Assembly (NCBI GenBank): GCA_013388905.1
Contig: JACAEI010000023.1
Span: 1-33,514, forward strand
Length of the DNA stretch: 33,514 nt
Origin: Candidatus Bathyarchaeota archaeon
Lineage (GTDB): Archaea; Thermoproteota; Bathyarchaeia; Bathyarchaeales; Bathycorpusculaceae
Reading direction: 5' to 3'
Shown: piece after piece, positions 22,864 to 30,598 of the stretch
Position numbering within the stretch: the stretch's first letter is position 1
Layout of the letters: the number at the start of each line of letters is the position of its first letter
The notes under the pieces: model-generated
Told to the model about the DNA's origin: nothing
The model's database searches: none
What the model saw: the letters and a program-made list of their open reading frames with translations, nothing else
Program-made: the position numbers and the translations under genes

Positions 22864-23904
22864 ATGCCTAGAAGTCTTGCCCCATGGGAAATTGAACGCA
22901 AATTGCTAGTAAAAGCTGAAGACAAAACAAATCCACGCTACGGATGCCGACCTGAAGAGAGATCAGCTGAAGAATACATACGCTATGGCGTCATAAATCT
23001 TGACAAGCCCGCTGGCCCAACCAGCCACGAAGTAGCTGCGTGGGTGAAACGTATCCTTGCTCTTCAGCAAGTTGGTCACGGCGGAACTCTAGAGGCTTAG
23101 CGCGCAAAAAGGTGTTTAAGCCAGAGAAATCCCAAAGTGACCGGCGTACTACCAGTCACACTTGAAGAGGCTACTAAAACTGTTCAAGCACTACTTCATA
23201 GTGGCAAAGAATACATTTGCGTAATGAAGCTTCACGGCGATGCAACAGAAAAAAGAGTAGGCGAAGTTCTAAAAGAATTTGAAGACACAATTTATCAGCG
23301 TCCACCCTTAAGAGCTTCTGTTAAGCGTCAACTACGAACGCGGAGAATCTATTACATTGATTTTCTTGAAAAGGAAAAACGCAATGTTCTCTTCAAGGTA
23401 GGATGCGAAGGAGGAACATACATACGTAAATTATGCTATGACATAGGCGAAGTTTTAGGTTGCGGCGCACACATGCAGGAACTGCGCAGAACCAGAGCTG
23501 GGCCATTTATTGAAAATGGTGACATTGTGAGGTTGCATGATGTGGCTTACTGGTTTATGGAGTGGCAGCAAAAAAAGGACGAGAGAATGCTAAGAAAATT
23601 TATTCAACCTATGGAAAATGCTTTGACTCTGATTCCCAAAATTTATGTTAGAGATTCGGCTGTGGACGCCGTTTGTCATGGAGCAAGCTTAACTGCACCA
23701 GGCGTAGTGTCGATTGAGGGTGGAGTAAGCAAGGGTTCATTAGTGGCTGTTCTGACTTTAAAAGGCGAGGCTGTAGCATTAGCCCGAGCTGTCGTTGCTA
23801 CAGAAAGGGTTCTCAACATGGAGCATGGAATCGTTGCCAGAGTTGAACGCGTCCTAATGCCCAGAGGCACGTATCCAAAAGCTTGGAGAAGTGGCGAAAC
23901 GTAA
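22864..23904 (+). CDS. cbf5: tRNA/rRNA pseudouridine synthase Cbf5 (H/ACA), split by an intron
   Basis: Exon 1 is 22864-23092 and exon 2 is 23129-23904, joined after removal of 36 nt. The spliced product is 334 residues, the normal size of archaeal Cbf5. Exon 1 ends in the TruB-family motif GHGGTL and exon 2 continues PKVTGVLPVTLEEA. The catalytic Asp (D77) is encoded GAT with its G in exon 1 and AT in exon 2, so it exists only after splicing. Then come YQRPPLRASVKRQLRTRRIY, EGGTYIRKLCYDIGEVLG and a C-terminal PUA domain (KIYVRDSAVDAVCHGASL). Cbf5 is the catalytic subunit of H/ACA RNPs with Nop10, Gar1 and L7Ae. Without splicing, translation ends at TAG 23098-23100. It is flanked by rpl14e and a methyltransferase gene that starts directly after its stop. 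Confidence 0.95.
23093..23128 (+). other. 36-nt BHB intron in the cbf5 mRNA
   Basis: A clear bulge-helix-bulge motif: central helix CTCT (23087-23090) with AGAG (23123-23126). The 5' bulge is AGA (23091-23093), the 3' bulge AAA (23127-23129), and the inner helix GGCTTA (23094-23099) with TAAGCC (23117-23122). Cutting after the second base of each bulge gives the intron 23093-23128 and restores the Cbf5 frame and catalytic Asp. The outer helix is weak (A23086-T23130, then a mismatch, then GG/CC). Introns at this place in cbf5 are known from Crenarchaeota and are removed by the tRNA-splicing endonuclease. Confidence 0.9.
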
Positions 23905-24522
23905 ATGCTCAGAAAAGATAGAGAACCTAACCACTATTTTGTAGTTCATCCCAAATCTAAGATGCAACTGGGTACAATACATACTTATCTTTGTGGAAGA
24001 TCCTTCAAATTCCTAACCGCTTCTGGCGTTTTCTCTAAAACACGCATTGATTTAGGAACAAGATTGCTCGTCGAATCCATGGTTCTGCCTAAGAAAGGCT
24101 GTGTTTTAGATGTTGGATGCGGCTACGGTGCCGTGGGTATAGTTGCTGCAGCTCTTAATCCTAGTTTGCATGTTGTTATGGTTGATGTGAACGAGCGGGC
24201 TGTTTGGCTTGCAAAAGAAAACATTGAAATCAACTGTGTAGGCAATGTGGAAGTTAAACGCGGCTACTTATACGAGCCTGTTAGAGATCTAGTGTTCAAC
24301 TGTGTTCTTTCGAATCCGCCAGTAAGCGCCGGAATGAAAACAGTAAAGGCAATTGTTTATGAAGCGCCAAAACACATGGTAAGCAAAGCCACTTTACAGA
24401 TGGTTTTGAGGTCGAAAATTGCTGGAAAAAGGTTGCAGTCAATTTTTGAAGAAGCTTTTGGCAATTTTGACGTTCTCGCTAGGGAAAGCGGCTATCGCGT
24501 ATTAATCGCAGAAAAACAGTAA
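23905..24522 (+). CDS. Class I SAM-dependent methyltransferase (RsmC/small-RNA MTase type)
   Basis: 205 residues. Motif I is VLDVGCGYGAVGIVAAALNP (about residues 67-86), the acidic ribose-binding end of strand 2 is VVMVDVNERAV, and motif IV is LSNPPVSAG, an NPP catalytic signature typical of enzymes that methylate exocyclic amines in RNA, such as the RsmC group. The N-terminal part (YFVVHPKSKMQLGTIHTYLC, then FKFLTASGVFSKTRID) also matches that group. It starts directly after the cbf5 stop codon with no gap, so it is co-translated with cbf5 and very likely acts on rRNA or tRNA. Confidence 0.88.
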   Translation: MLRKDREPNHYFVVHPKSKMQLGTIHTYLCGRSFKFLTASGVFSKTRIDLGTRLLVESMVLPKKGCVLDVGCGYGAVGIVAAALNPSLHVVMVDVNERAVWLAKENIEINCVGNVEVKRGYLYEPVRDLVFNCVLSNPPVSAGMKTVKAIVYEAPKHMVSKATLQMVLRSKIAGKRLQSIFEEAFGNFDVLARESGYRVLIAEKQ

Positions 24523-24599
24523 GCGCCCTATACCGCGATTAAAAGAGACAAACAAATAAGCATTAAATCTCTCAGCATATTAAAGTTAAACACGTTAGT

Positions 24600-24709
24600 G
24601 CCGGGGTCTCCTAGTTAGGTAGGGAGCAGGCCTGGAGACACTTTAAACGTAAGTGCCTAAGAGCCTGTGGCCTCTCGAGGCCGCGTGGGTTCAAATCCCA
24701 CTCCCGGCG
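24600..24709 (+). tRNA. tRNA-Ser (anticodon GGA) with a 24-nt intron
   Basis: A class II tRNA: acceptor GCCGGGG/TCCCGGC with discriminator G (serine-type), D stem TCCT/GGGA, anticodon stem CAGGC/GCCTG, long variable arm GGCCTCTCGAGGCC, and T arm GTGGG-TTCAAAT-CCCAC. The anticodon loop reads CTGGAG, then an insertion, then A. The intron 24638-24661 sits at the canonical 37/38 position. Its inner helix is CACTT/AAGTG and cutting after the second base of the bulges AGA (24636-24638) and AGA (24660-24662) removes it. The central helix has only two clear pairs, a relaxed BHB. A T-rich terminator follows. Confidence 0.93.
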
Positions 24710-24953
24710 CTTTTTAAGCCTATTTTTTGCTCATTTTTGGCAAAAGACTGTGCAATTTCGCTTTATTTGCACGAATTTTTCTATCTCATCGACTCTCAAC
24801 GTCATAGCTAGGCTTTATAGCCAACTAGCAATCACAAAGCTGGGTCGATATTCAATTCTATTTGACAAAGATGCATAAATGTTGCTTGGATGCTCATTTA
24901 AGCGAAAATGCCTCTTTTATGCATCCGTTTTCTTGAAGAAAGTCTGTGCACGC

Positions 24954-25351
24954 CTATTGTGTTTTAGCTATGAGTATTAGATGGCTTCTAAGAATCGCTG
25001 TATCTTCAATCTCGTAAAGTTTCATTTCTATTTTTAATAGTTTTCAAGTTGCTTCTTGTTTTGAAATATAGCTTGTCTAAAAGATTGGTCCTTTATGTAA
25101 ACGCATGCTCCTCCACCTCTGGTTATTCTCTCTATTTTCAGCTTGTGTTTGTGGCATATTTCCCGGAATTGACTTGGTGTGTAGGTCTAGCACCAGACAT
25201 CGCCGCTGTTGTCCACGTATTTTCCCTCATCGAGGACTTGCAATGCCTTTTTCAGGTTTTTCTCGTTCAAAAAAGCCCATGTCACAAAGAATAGACTGTC
25301 GGCACTGAGTTCCAAATAGTTTCTACGTATTTCTCAGCCTTCTTATCCATG
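24954..25351 (-). pseudogene. Decayed gene, possibly a methyltransferase-like protein
   Basis: On the minus strand a protein can be pieced together from three frames. It starts at ATG 25351 (MDKKAEKYVETIWNSVPTV), shifts to SLFFVTWAFLNEKNLKKALQ and GKYVDNSGDVWC, and meets an in-frame TAG. It continues as TYTPSQFREICHKHKLKIER and GGGACVYIKDQSFRQAIFQ, then shifts again to LLKIEMKLYEIEDTAILRSH, ending at a stop at 24954. At least two frameshifts and one stop make it a pseudogene. The C-terminal texture recalls SAM methyltransferases, but I cannot name the family. The gap 24710-24953 before it holds nothing recognisable. Confidence 0.5.
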
Positions 25352-25503
25352 ACTCAACACTTCATAGAACATAAATTACTCATGGAATTTTAAATTTTGG
25401 ATTTGAACCCATGAATCTTAAGGCATTGTAAAGTCTATTGACACATGTTCTCGTGTTAAATTTAAACGTGTGTTTAGATCTATTGCGTTGAGAATTTGAA
25501 GGT

Positions 25504-27222
25504 TTAGGTTTGTTGTATCTTTTTTTTCTCTTCTTCTTGTAAGACCCTTCTTAGGACCTTACCGACTAACGTCATTGGCAGTTCTGTGCGAAATTCTACT
25601 TCTCTTATAGCCTTGTAAGGTGCTACTTTCTCGTTCACGAAGCTCATGATTTCTTTTTCTGTGACTGTTTTTCCTTCCTTCAGCACTATGAATGCCTTAG
25701 GAATTTCACCTGCAATAGCGTCTGGTTTGCCGATTACTCCACAGAGTTTCACGGCAGGGTGTTCGTAAATCACGTCTTCAATCTCTCGTGGATAGACGCT
25801 GTAGCCTTTATACTTGATTAGATCCTTCTTTCTATCGGTGATGTAAAAGTAGCCGTCCTCGTCCATCTTTCCAATGTCGCCAGTGTAAAGCCAACCCTCT
25901 CGAAGAACAGTAGCTGTTTCTTCCGGCATTTTCCAATAACCTTTCATCACCTGTGGACCCTTGACCACGACCTCGCCAACTTCGCCAACTCCAAGCTCCT
26001 TTTCACCTGTCTCTATGTCCATAATTCGTGCGTCGGTATCTGGCCAAGGCAAACCGATACTGCCAACCTTAACAGTCTTCATTGACTTGTCAAGCGGATT
26101 ACAATGCGTGACCGGAGAAGATTCTGTGAGCCCATAGCCTTCCACAAGCACGCCTCCAGTGACTTCCATAAACTTTTTCTGAATTTCTGGCGGCAGCGGT
26201 GCGGAGCCAGATATGCAGAAGCGCACGGATGTGCAGTCGTATTTGCTCAAGTCAGGATGGGCTAGAAGCATCGCGTACATTGTTGGTGCGCCACAGAAAA
26301 CTGTGACTTTATATTTTTGTATAGCTTGAAAAGTGCTTACGACGTCAAAGCGCGGAAGCAAAACTATTTTTCCACCATAATATATAGGCCCGTTCATGCC
26401 AGTTGTCATGCCATAAATATGAAACAGTGGCAGAACAGCCAAAAAAGTCTCTTTTCCCTCTACACCGTGAAGCCACTCAATGCACATGACAGCGTTTGAG
26501 ACAAGATTCATGTGCGTCAGCATTGCACCCTTAGAAGTTCCAGTAGTTCCGCCAGTATATTGAAGCGCCGCAAGGTCTTCCTTTGGATCGATCTCCACTT
26601 TTGGAGGATTAGGCGCATACTTGTTCATTAGTTTTTGAAAGAAGTATAAGTTTGGTCTACGTTCAACCTTGCGTGAAGGAATTTTTCTTAGTAAAGAGCC
26701 TAAGAATGCCTTTGCAGAGGGCATATACTCCTTTAAGCTTGTTACGATAACTCTTTTCAATTTGGTTCTTTCCCATACTTTCTCCACAACAGGGTAGAGG
26801 AGGTCTAGGACTACTATAGTTTCGGCTTCTGAATCGTTCAATTGATGCTCCACTTCACGTTCCTTATAGAGTGGACTTATGGCGGTTTCAATCGCACCAA
26901 TTTTAACCGCACCATAATATGCAATTATGAATTGGGGAACATTAGGTAGAAAAATAGCAACCCTGTCACCTTTCTTCACGCCTAAATCGTTTAGGGCTGT
27001 TGCGAATTTATCAGAAGCCACATCCAGTTCTTTGTAGGTTATTTCTTTGTCAAAATAGACTATTGCTGTGTTGTTGGGATACTTTTCTGCACTTTTCTTC
27101 AGCAAGTCAAAGAGTGGAATTTCGGGATATTCTATGTGCTTAGGAACATATTCAGGCCAGAATTTAAACCATGGCTTTTCAAGTTTTTCTCCTTTTTTTG
27201 CTTTTCTTTTTTGATCTGGCAT
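25504..27222 (-). CDS. fadD: Long-chain fatty-acid-CoA ligase (acyl-CoA synthetase)
   Basis: 572 residues of the ANL adenylating superfamily. The P-loop YTGGTTGTSKGAMLTH is at 222-237, followed by GYGLTESSPVTHCNP, YTGDIGKMDEDGYFYITDRK and the hinge region with DLIKYKGYSVYP. The catalytic Lys is near the end in LPMTLVGKVLRR. The enzyme activates a carboxylate with ATP to acyl-AMP and then acyl-CoA; length and N-terminal PLYKEREVEHQL point to medium or long-chain fatty acids. It stands at the downstream end of the beta-oxidation cluster on the same strand, but separated from it by the opposite-strand hydrolase gene, with which it shares a 53-nt promoter region. Confidence 0.9.
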   Translation of the reverse strand: MPDQKRKAKKGEKLEKPWFKFWPEYVPKHIEYPEIPLFDLLKKSAEKYPNNTAIVYFDKEITYKELDVASDKFATALNDLGVKKGDRVAIFLPNVPQFIIAYYGAVKIGAIETAISPLYKEREVEHQLNDSEAETIVVLDLLYPVVEKVWERTKLKRVIVTSLKEYMPSAKAFLGSLLRKIPSRKVERRPNLYFFQKLMNKYAPNPPKVEIDPKEDLAALQYTGGTTGTSKGAMLTHMNLVSNAVMCIEWLHGVEGKETFLAVLPLFHIYGMTTGMNGPIYYGGKIVLLPRFDVVSTFQAIQKYKVTVFCGAPTMYAMLLAHPDLSKYDCTSVRFCISGSAPLPPEIQKKFMEVTGGVLVEGYGLTESSPVTHCNPLDKSMKTVKVGSIGLPWPDTDARIMDIETGEKELGVGEVGEVVVKGPQVMKGYWKMPEETATVLREGWLYTGDIGKMDEDGYFYITDRKKDLIKYKGYSVYPREIEDVIYEHPAVKLCGVIGKPDAIAGEIPKAFIVLKEGKTVTEKEIMSFVNEKVAPYKAIREVEFRTELPMTLVGKVLRRVLQEEEKKKIQQT

Positions 27223-27233
27223 AATTAGCCCTA

Positions 27234-27249
27234 CTTTTAAATATTAAAT
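27234..27249. promoter_or_regulatory. Shared, nearly palindromic TATA region between fadD and hydrolase
   Basis: CTTTTAAATATTAAAT serves as TATA box in either direction. The ATG of the hydrolase (27276) lies about 27 nt to one side, implying a leaderless transcript. The ATG of the ligase (27222) lies even closer on the other side, also fitting a leaderless or near-leaderless message. Only 53 nt separate the two starts. Confidence 0.5.
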
Positions 27250-27275
27250 GCGCTGGGGTAATAATATTTTCTGCG

Positions 27276-28094
27276 ATGGGTTCGAATGTGAAGACTGAAA
27301 CTGTGTGGGTAGACTGTGGTAGCGCAAAGCTTTATGGAAAATTGTATATTCCAAATGCTGTTCCCTCATCTGGTTTACTGATTTGCCATGGTCTGAACGC
27401 AAAAGGGTTTCACCTTCTAAAAATCTATACGCTATTGACTAGGGTTGCTTGCAGAGAAGGCTTTGTCACGCTTGTCTTCGACTTCAGAGGAGCTGGAAAA
27501 AGTGGAGGACAATTTGATTATGGCTTCGGCGAGCAAGAGGACGTTAAATGTGCCTTACGTTTTCTGACCTCTCGACCAGAGGTTATGCCTAACAGTATTT
27601 TTGTTGTCGGCCACAGTTTAGGAGGCGCAGTCTCGCTTTATGCACTTCAAAATGAGACAAGAGTAAAAGGACTTGTATTATGGTCAACACCAAAGAATCA
27701 CAATTACAATGTTAAAAAATTCATTAAGAACACTAGGGGAAAGCTTGGTTTATATGCCTTCTTGGTTCTTTCGTATCTAGACAAAATTCTCAATGTTTCG
27801 AGGCTATTTAAATTAGAAGTTTGTGGAGTAAATTTGCGACCTAAGGATGTGAGGGAGAAACTTATGAAGTTGAACGAGTGCGAGGCGGTTTCAAAGTTGA
27901 GTAAAATGCCTCTGCTTGTGGTTGTAGGCGGAAGCGACGAGATTGTGGGCGTGGATGAGGCAAAGGAAATATACAACTCGGCTCATGAACCAAAAATTCT
28001 TCTCATAATAGACTCGGCAGATCATGTTTACACTGGAAAAGAAGATGAGCTAATAGCTAAGACGATTGAGTGGATAAAAAAGTGGATGACATAG
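27276..28094 (+). CDS. Alpha/beta hydrolase (serine esterase/acyl hydrolase type)
   Basis: 272 residues. The oxyanion strand ends in LLICHGLNAKG; the nucleophile elbow is VGHSLGGAVS with S114; the acid is D221 in VGGSDEIVG; and the base is H250 in DSADHVYTG. FDFRGAGKSGG is the usual second strand-turn. This is a general carboxyl-ester or thioester hydrolase fold with a cap region at about 140-205. The position between the acyl-CoA ligase and the beta-oxidation genes suggests release of fatty acids from esters or hydrolysis of acyl-CoA, but that is inferred from context only. Confidence 0.85.
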   Translation: MGSNVKTETVWVDCGSAKLYGKLYIPNAVPSSGLLICHGLNAKGFHLLKIYTLLTRVACREGFVTLVFDFRGAGKSGGQFDYGFGEQEDVKCALRFLTSRPEVMPNSIFVVGHSLGGAVSLYALQNETRVKGLVLWSTPKNHNYNVKKFIKNTRGKLGLYAFLVLSYLDKILNVSRLFKLEVCGVNLRPKDVREKLMKLNECEAVSKLSKMPLLVVVGGSDEIVGVDEAKEIYNSAHEPKILLIIDSADHVYTGKEDELIAKTIEWIKKWMT

Positions 28095-28105
28095 GCTTAT
28101 TCAGG

Positions 28106-28534
28106 CTAAAGCGGAACAAACTCGTATGTCGGATTTCCCTCTTGAGAGAGCTTAGCCACCAGTTTGACTTTCATGCCGACTTTTATCTCTGAAAGCTTAA
28201 ACCCAGTAAGCCACGTAAGCACTTTCACGCCTTCCTTTAATCTGCCTATGGCTACAGTATATGGTTTGTACTGGCAGAAAGATGTTGGCCTGAACACAAC
28301 ATGCGTGAAAGTTTCGACTTCTGCTTCATTGCTAAGTTCAATCCACTCAATTTCAGAATTCAAGCAGTTTGGGCAATCAGCGACTGGCGGAAAATATTGC
28401 TTACCACATTTTGTACATTTGGTGGCATAGACTTTTCCTTCTTTTAAGCCTTCCCAGAATCTTAAGGTCTTACTAATTGGTATTTCCTGAACGATCTTAA
28501 TTTCTCGCGACTTTATTGAAGGCATTCCAGACAT
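28106..28534 (-). CDS. DUF35 Zn-ribbon/OB-fold acyl-CoA-binding protein
   Basis: 142 residues. An N-terminal helix (TLRFWEGLKEGKVYATKC) leads to a rubredoxin-like zinc site with C40, C43, C54 and C57 (CTKCGKQYFPPVADCPNC), then an OB fold (AEVETFTHVVF to PTYEFVPL). DUF35 proteins shape a CoA channel and partner archaeal thiolases, as in the thiolase-DUF35-HMG-CoA synthase complex. Here it lies 6 nt after the thiolase gene and its ribosome site GGAGAT overlaps the end of that gene, so a thiolase-DUF35 complex is very likely. Confidence 0.92.
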   Translation of the reverse strand: MSGMPSIKSREIKIVQEIPISKTLRFWEGLKEGKVYATKCTKCGKQYFPPVADCPNCLNSEIEWIELSNEAEVETFTHVVFRPTSFCQYKPYTVAIGRLKEGVKVLTWLTGFKLSEIKVGMKVKLVAKLSQEGNPTYEFVPL

Positions 28535-28540
28535 ACTATT

Positions 28541-29713
28541 TCATCTCCTCAAAATCGTCACATAACAATAATGCCCCGTTCCTCCAATATTATGCGCTAA
28601 GGCAATGTAGTTTTTAAGCTGCACTTGTCTTCCTTTCTCAACAGCTTCTCCCCTAAGTTGTTTCGTAAGCTCATAAATCATAGAACAGCCAGTCGCACCT
28701 ATAGGGTGCCCCTTAGCTTTTAAACCACCATCCACGTTGACTGGGATCTTCCCGCCGATTTCCGTCTGCCCTTCACGTATCATTTTTGCGCCTTCGCCCT
28801 TACTGCAGAATCCAAGGTCTTCGTAAGCCATTATTTCAGCTATGGTAAAACAGTCGTGAACCTCCGCAACATCAATCTGCTCTGGTGAGATTCCTGCAGT
28901 CTTGTAAGCCCTTTGAGCCGCTAAGACGCTTGCCTCTAAGCCCACATAGTCTGGTCTTTTGCTCAGGTTTGCAGTGCCAGAGGAACATCCGATTCCAGCA
29001 ACCCAAATAGGCGTGTCAACATCTAACTGCTTAACCTTTTCTTCAGAGGCGAGAATTAGCGAGGCAGCGCCATCAGTCATAGGGCAACAATCGAAAAGCT
29101 TCAATGGCGAGGCTATGACCATCGAGTTTAGCACATCGTCCACTGTTATCTTGTTCTGGAGATGGGCAAGCGGATTCATTATGGCATACTTGTGGTTTTT
29201 TACAGCCACTAAAGCCAAATCTTCCTCTGTAGTTCCAAACTTTGCCATATGTGCATTAGCATACAACGCATAATATGCTGGAAATGTTAAGCCAAAATTG
29301 TGGAACTCCCAGAAATAGTACCCTGCCCTTCCAATCCACTCCATAGCCGTAAGAGAATCAATCTCTCGCATTTTCTCAACGCCCAAAACCATTGCAATTT
29401 CAGCCTGACCACTGGCAATGACAGAATAGGCAGTCTGGAACGCGGCGCTTCCACTTGCACATGCAGCCTCGCAACGAACTAAGCCCGCCTTTGTTAACCC
29501 ACAATATTCCGCAGCCACGACAGCGGGCAGAAGCTCTTCATACCATGCACCTGCGCCTGCGGAGCCTAAAGCCACAAATTCAATGTCTTTCGCAGCTAAG
29601 CCTGCATCCTCAAAAGAAGGTTTAACGGCTTCAAAGGTTAGTTCTGCCACGTTCACGTCGTTTCTTATTCCAAATTTCGAGTTGCCGACTCCTATAATTG
29701 CCACTTTTCTCAA
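28541..29713 (-). CDS. Thiolase (acetyl-CoA C-acyltransferase type)
   Basis: 390 residues from TTG at 29713, chosen because the conserved N-terminus RKVAIIGVGNSKFG begins there; the open frame extends upstream, but that part is not thiolase-like. The nucleophilic Cys is C85 in EAACASGSAAF, the catalytic His is in KGHPIGATG, and the C-terminal motif is NIGGTGHYC, where bacterial thiolases have a Cys-x-Gly motif. It belongs to the archaeal/SCPx thiolase group that needs a DUF35 partner. In this cluster it would catalyse the last step of beta-oxidation, splitting 3-ketoacyl-CoA with CoA. A biosynthetic direction is also possible for such enzymes. Confidence 0.9.
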   Translation of the reverse strand: MRKVAIIGVGNSKFGIRNDVNVAELTFEAVKPSFEDAGLAAKDIEFVALGSAGAGAWYEELLPAVVAAEYCGLTKAGLVRCEAACASGSAAFQTAYSVIASGQAEIAMVLGVEKMREIDSLTAMEWIGRAGYYFWEFHNFGLTFPAYYALYANAHMAKFGTTEEDLALVAVKNHKYAIMNPLAHLQNKITVDDVLNSMVIASPLKLFDCCPMTDGAASLILASEEKVKQLDVDTPIWVAGIGCSSGTANLSKRPDYVGLEASVLAAQRAYKTAGISPEQIDVAEVHDCFTIAEIMAYEDLGFCSKGEGAKMIREGQTEIGGKIPVNVDGGLKAKGHPIGATGCSMIYELTKQLRGEAVEKGRQVQLKNYIALAHNIGGTGHYCYVTILRR

Positions 29714-29768
29714 GCATATCACTTTAATCCAATGTTGTTTAAAAAATAAAAAGGGAAAAGATGAGAGT

Positions 29769-30557
29769 TTATTTGCCTTTGAATTCAGGTTTCCGTTTTG
29801 AAAACAAAGCTTCAACACCTTCTTTTAGGTCTTCAGTAGAAAAAGTCAGCCCCATCAAGCCAGCTTCTATACGTAGCCCAGCCTCCAATGGTACTTGACT
29901 ACCAAAGTTTAAGGCATGTTTCGCATACTTCATTGCCACGGGCGGTCCTTCGCAGAGTTTCTGAGCCAGAGCTGAAACTTCTTCCTTCAACTTCTCGAAA
30001 TGCACAACTTTATAAACTAAGCCTAGGCGCAGAGCCTCATCAGCCTTTAGTCTGTTTCCCAGCATCACCATCTCCTTAGCCTTTGCCAAGCCTACGATTC
30101 TGACAAGCCTTTGGGTTCCTCCCCAACCTGGAATAAGCCCTAAGTTTATTTCGGGACTTCCAAGTTCCGCGTGTTCTGCCGCTATCCTAAAATCGCATGC
30201 TAAGGCTAATTCCAAACCGCCACCCAAAGCAAAACCATTGATTGCCGCTATAACAGGCTTAGACATCTCCTCGATTTTGCCGAGCACCTTCTGTCCCATT
30301 CTTGAGAACTCTTCAGCCTTAACAGGTGTAGCCTTCGGAAACATTGTGACATCTGCGCCAGCGCTGAATGCTCGGTCACCGTCGCCTGTGATCACTACGC
30401 ATTTTATGCTTTGGTCTTTCTCTGCTGTGTCCAAGGCATCTGCAAGTTCTTCCATGAGAACATCATTAAACGTGTTTAGCCTATGTGGTCTGTTAATAAT
30501 TAGCCAAAGTGTGCTTTGTTTTCTCTCTACTTTTAGGGTTTCATACGCTTTACTCAT
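29769..30557 (-). CDS. Enoyl-CoA hydratase (crotonase family)
   Basis: 262 residues from ATG 30557 (a TTG at 30563 is possible). The oxyanion hole is in FSAGADVTMF and GFALGGG, and both catalytic glutamates of true hydratases are present: E116 (GGGLELALACDF) and E136 (GSPEINLGLIPGWGGTQRL). It hydrates 2-enoyl-CoA to 3-hydroxyacyl-CoA. Length is typical. It lies between thiolase and acyl-CoA dehydrogenase on one strand; gaps of 41 and 55 nt suggest one transcript or closely spaced units. Confidence 0.92.
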   Translation of the reverse strand: MSKAYETLKVERKQSTLWLIINRPHRLNTFNDVLMEELADALDTAEKDQSIKCVVITGDGDRAFSAGADVTMFPKATPVKAEEFSRMGQKVLGKIEEMSKPVIAAINGFALGGGLELALACDFRIAAEHAELGSPEINLGLIPGWGGTQRLVRIVGLAKAKEMVMLGNRLKADEALRLGLVYKVVHFEKLKEEVSALAQKLCEGPPVAMKYAKHALNFGSQVPLEAGLRIEAGLMGLTFSTEDLKEGVEALFSKRKPEFKGK

Positions 30558-30598
30558 GTTCAATCCCTTACCATTATCTGTATGTGCATATTTTCTTT

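Noticed and set aside
23137-23904. Independent second pseudouridine synthase gene starting at GTG 23137
   Set aside because: It would lack the catalytic Asp and the N-terminal part; the BHB intron explains the split better.
25049-25308. Plus-strand frames of 67-81 codons
   Set aside because: They run opposite the better-supported decayed gene on the minus strand and have no start signals.
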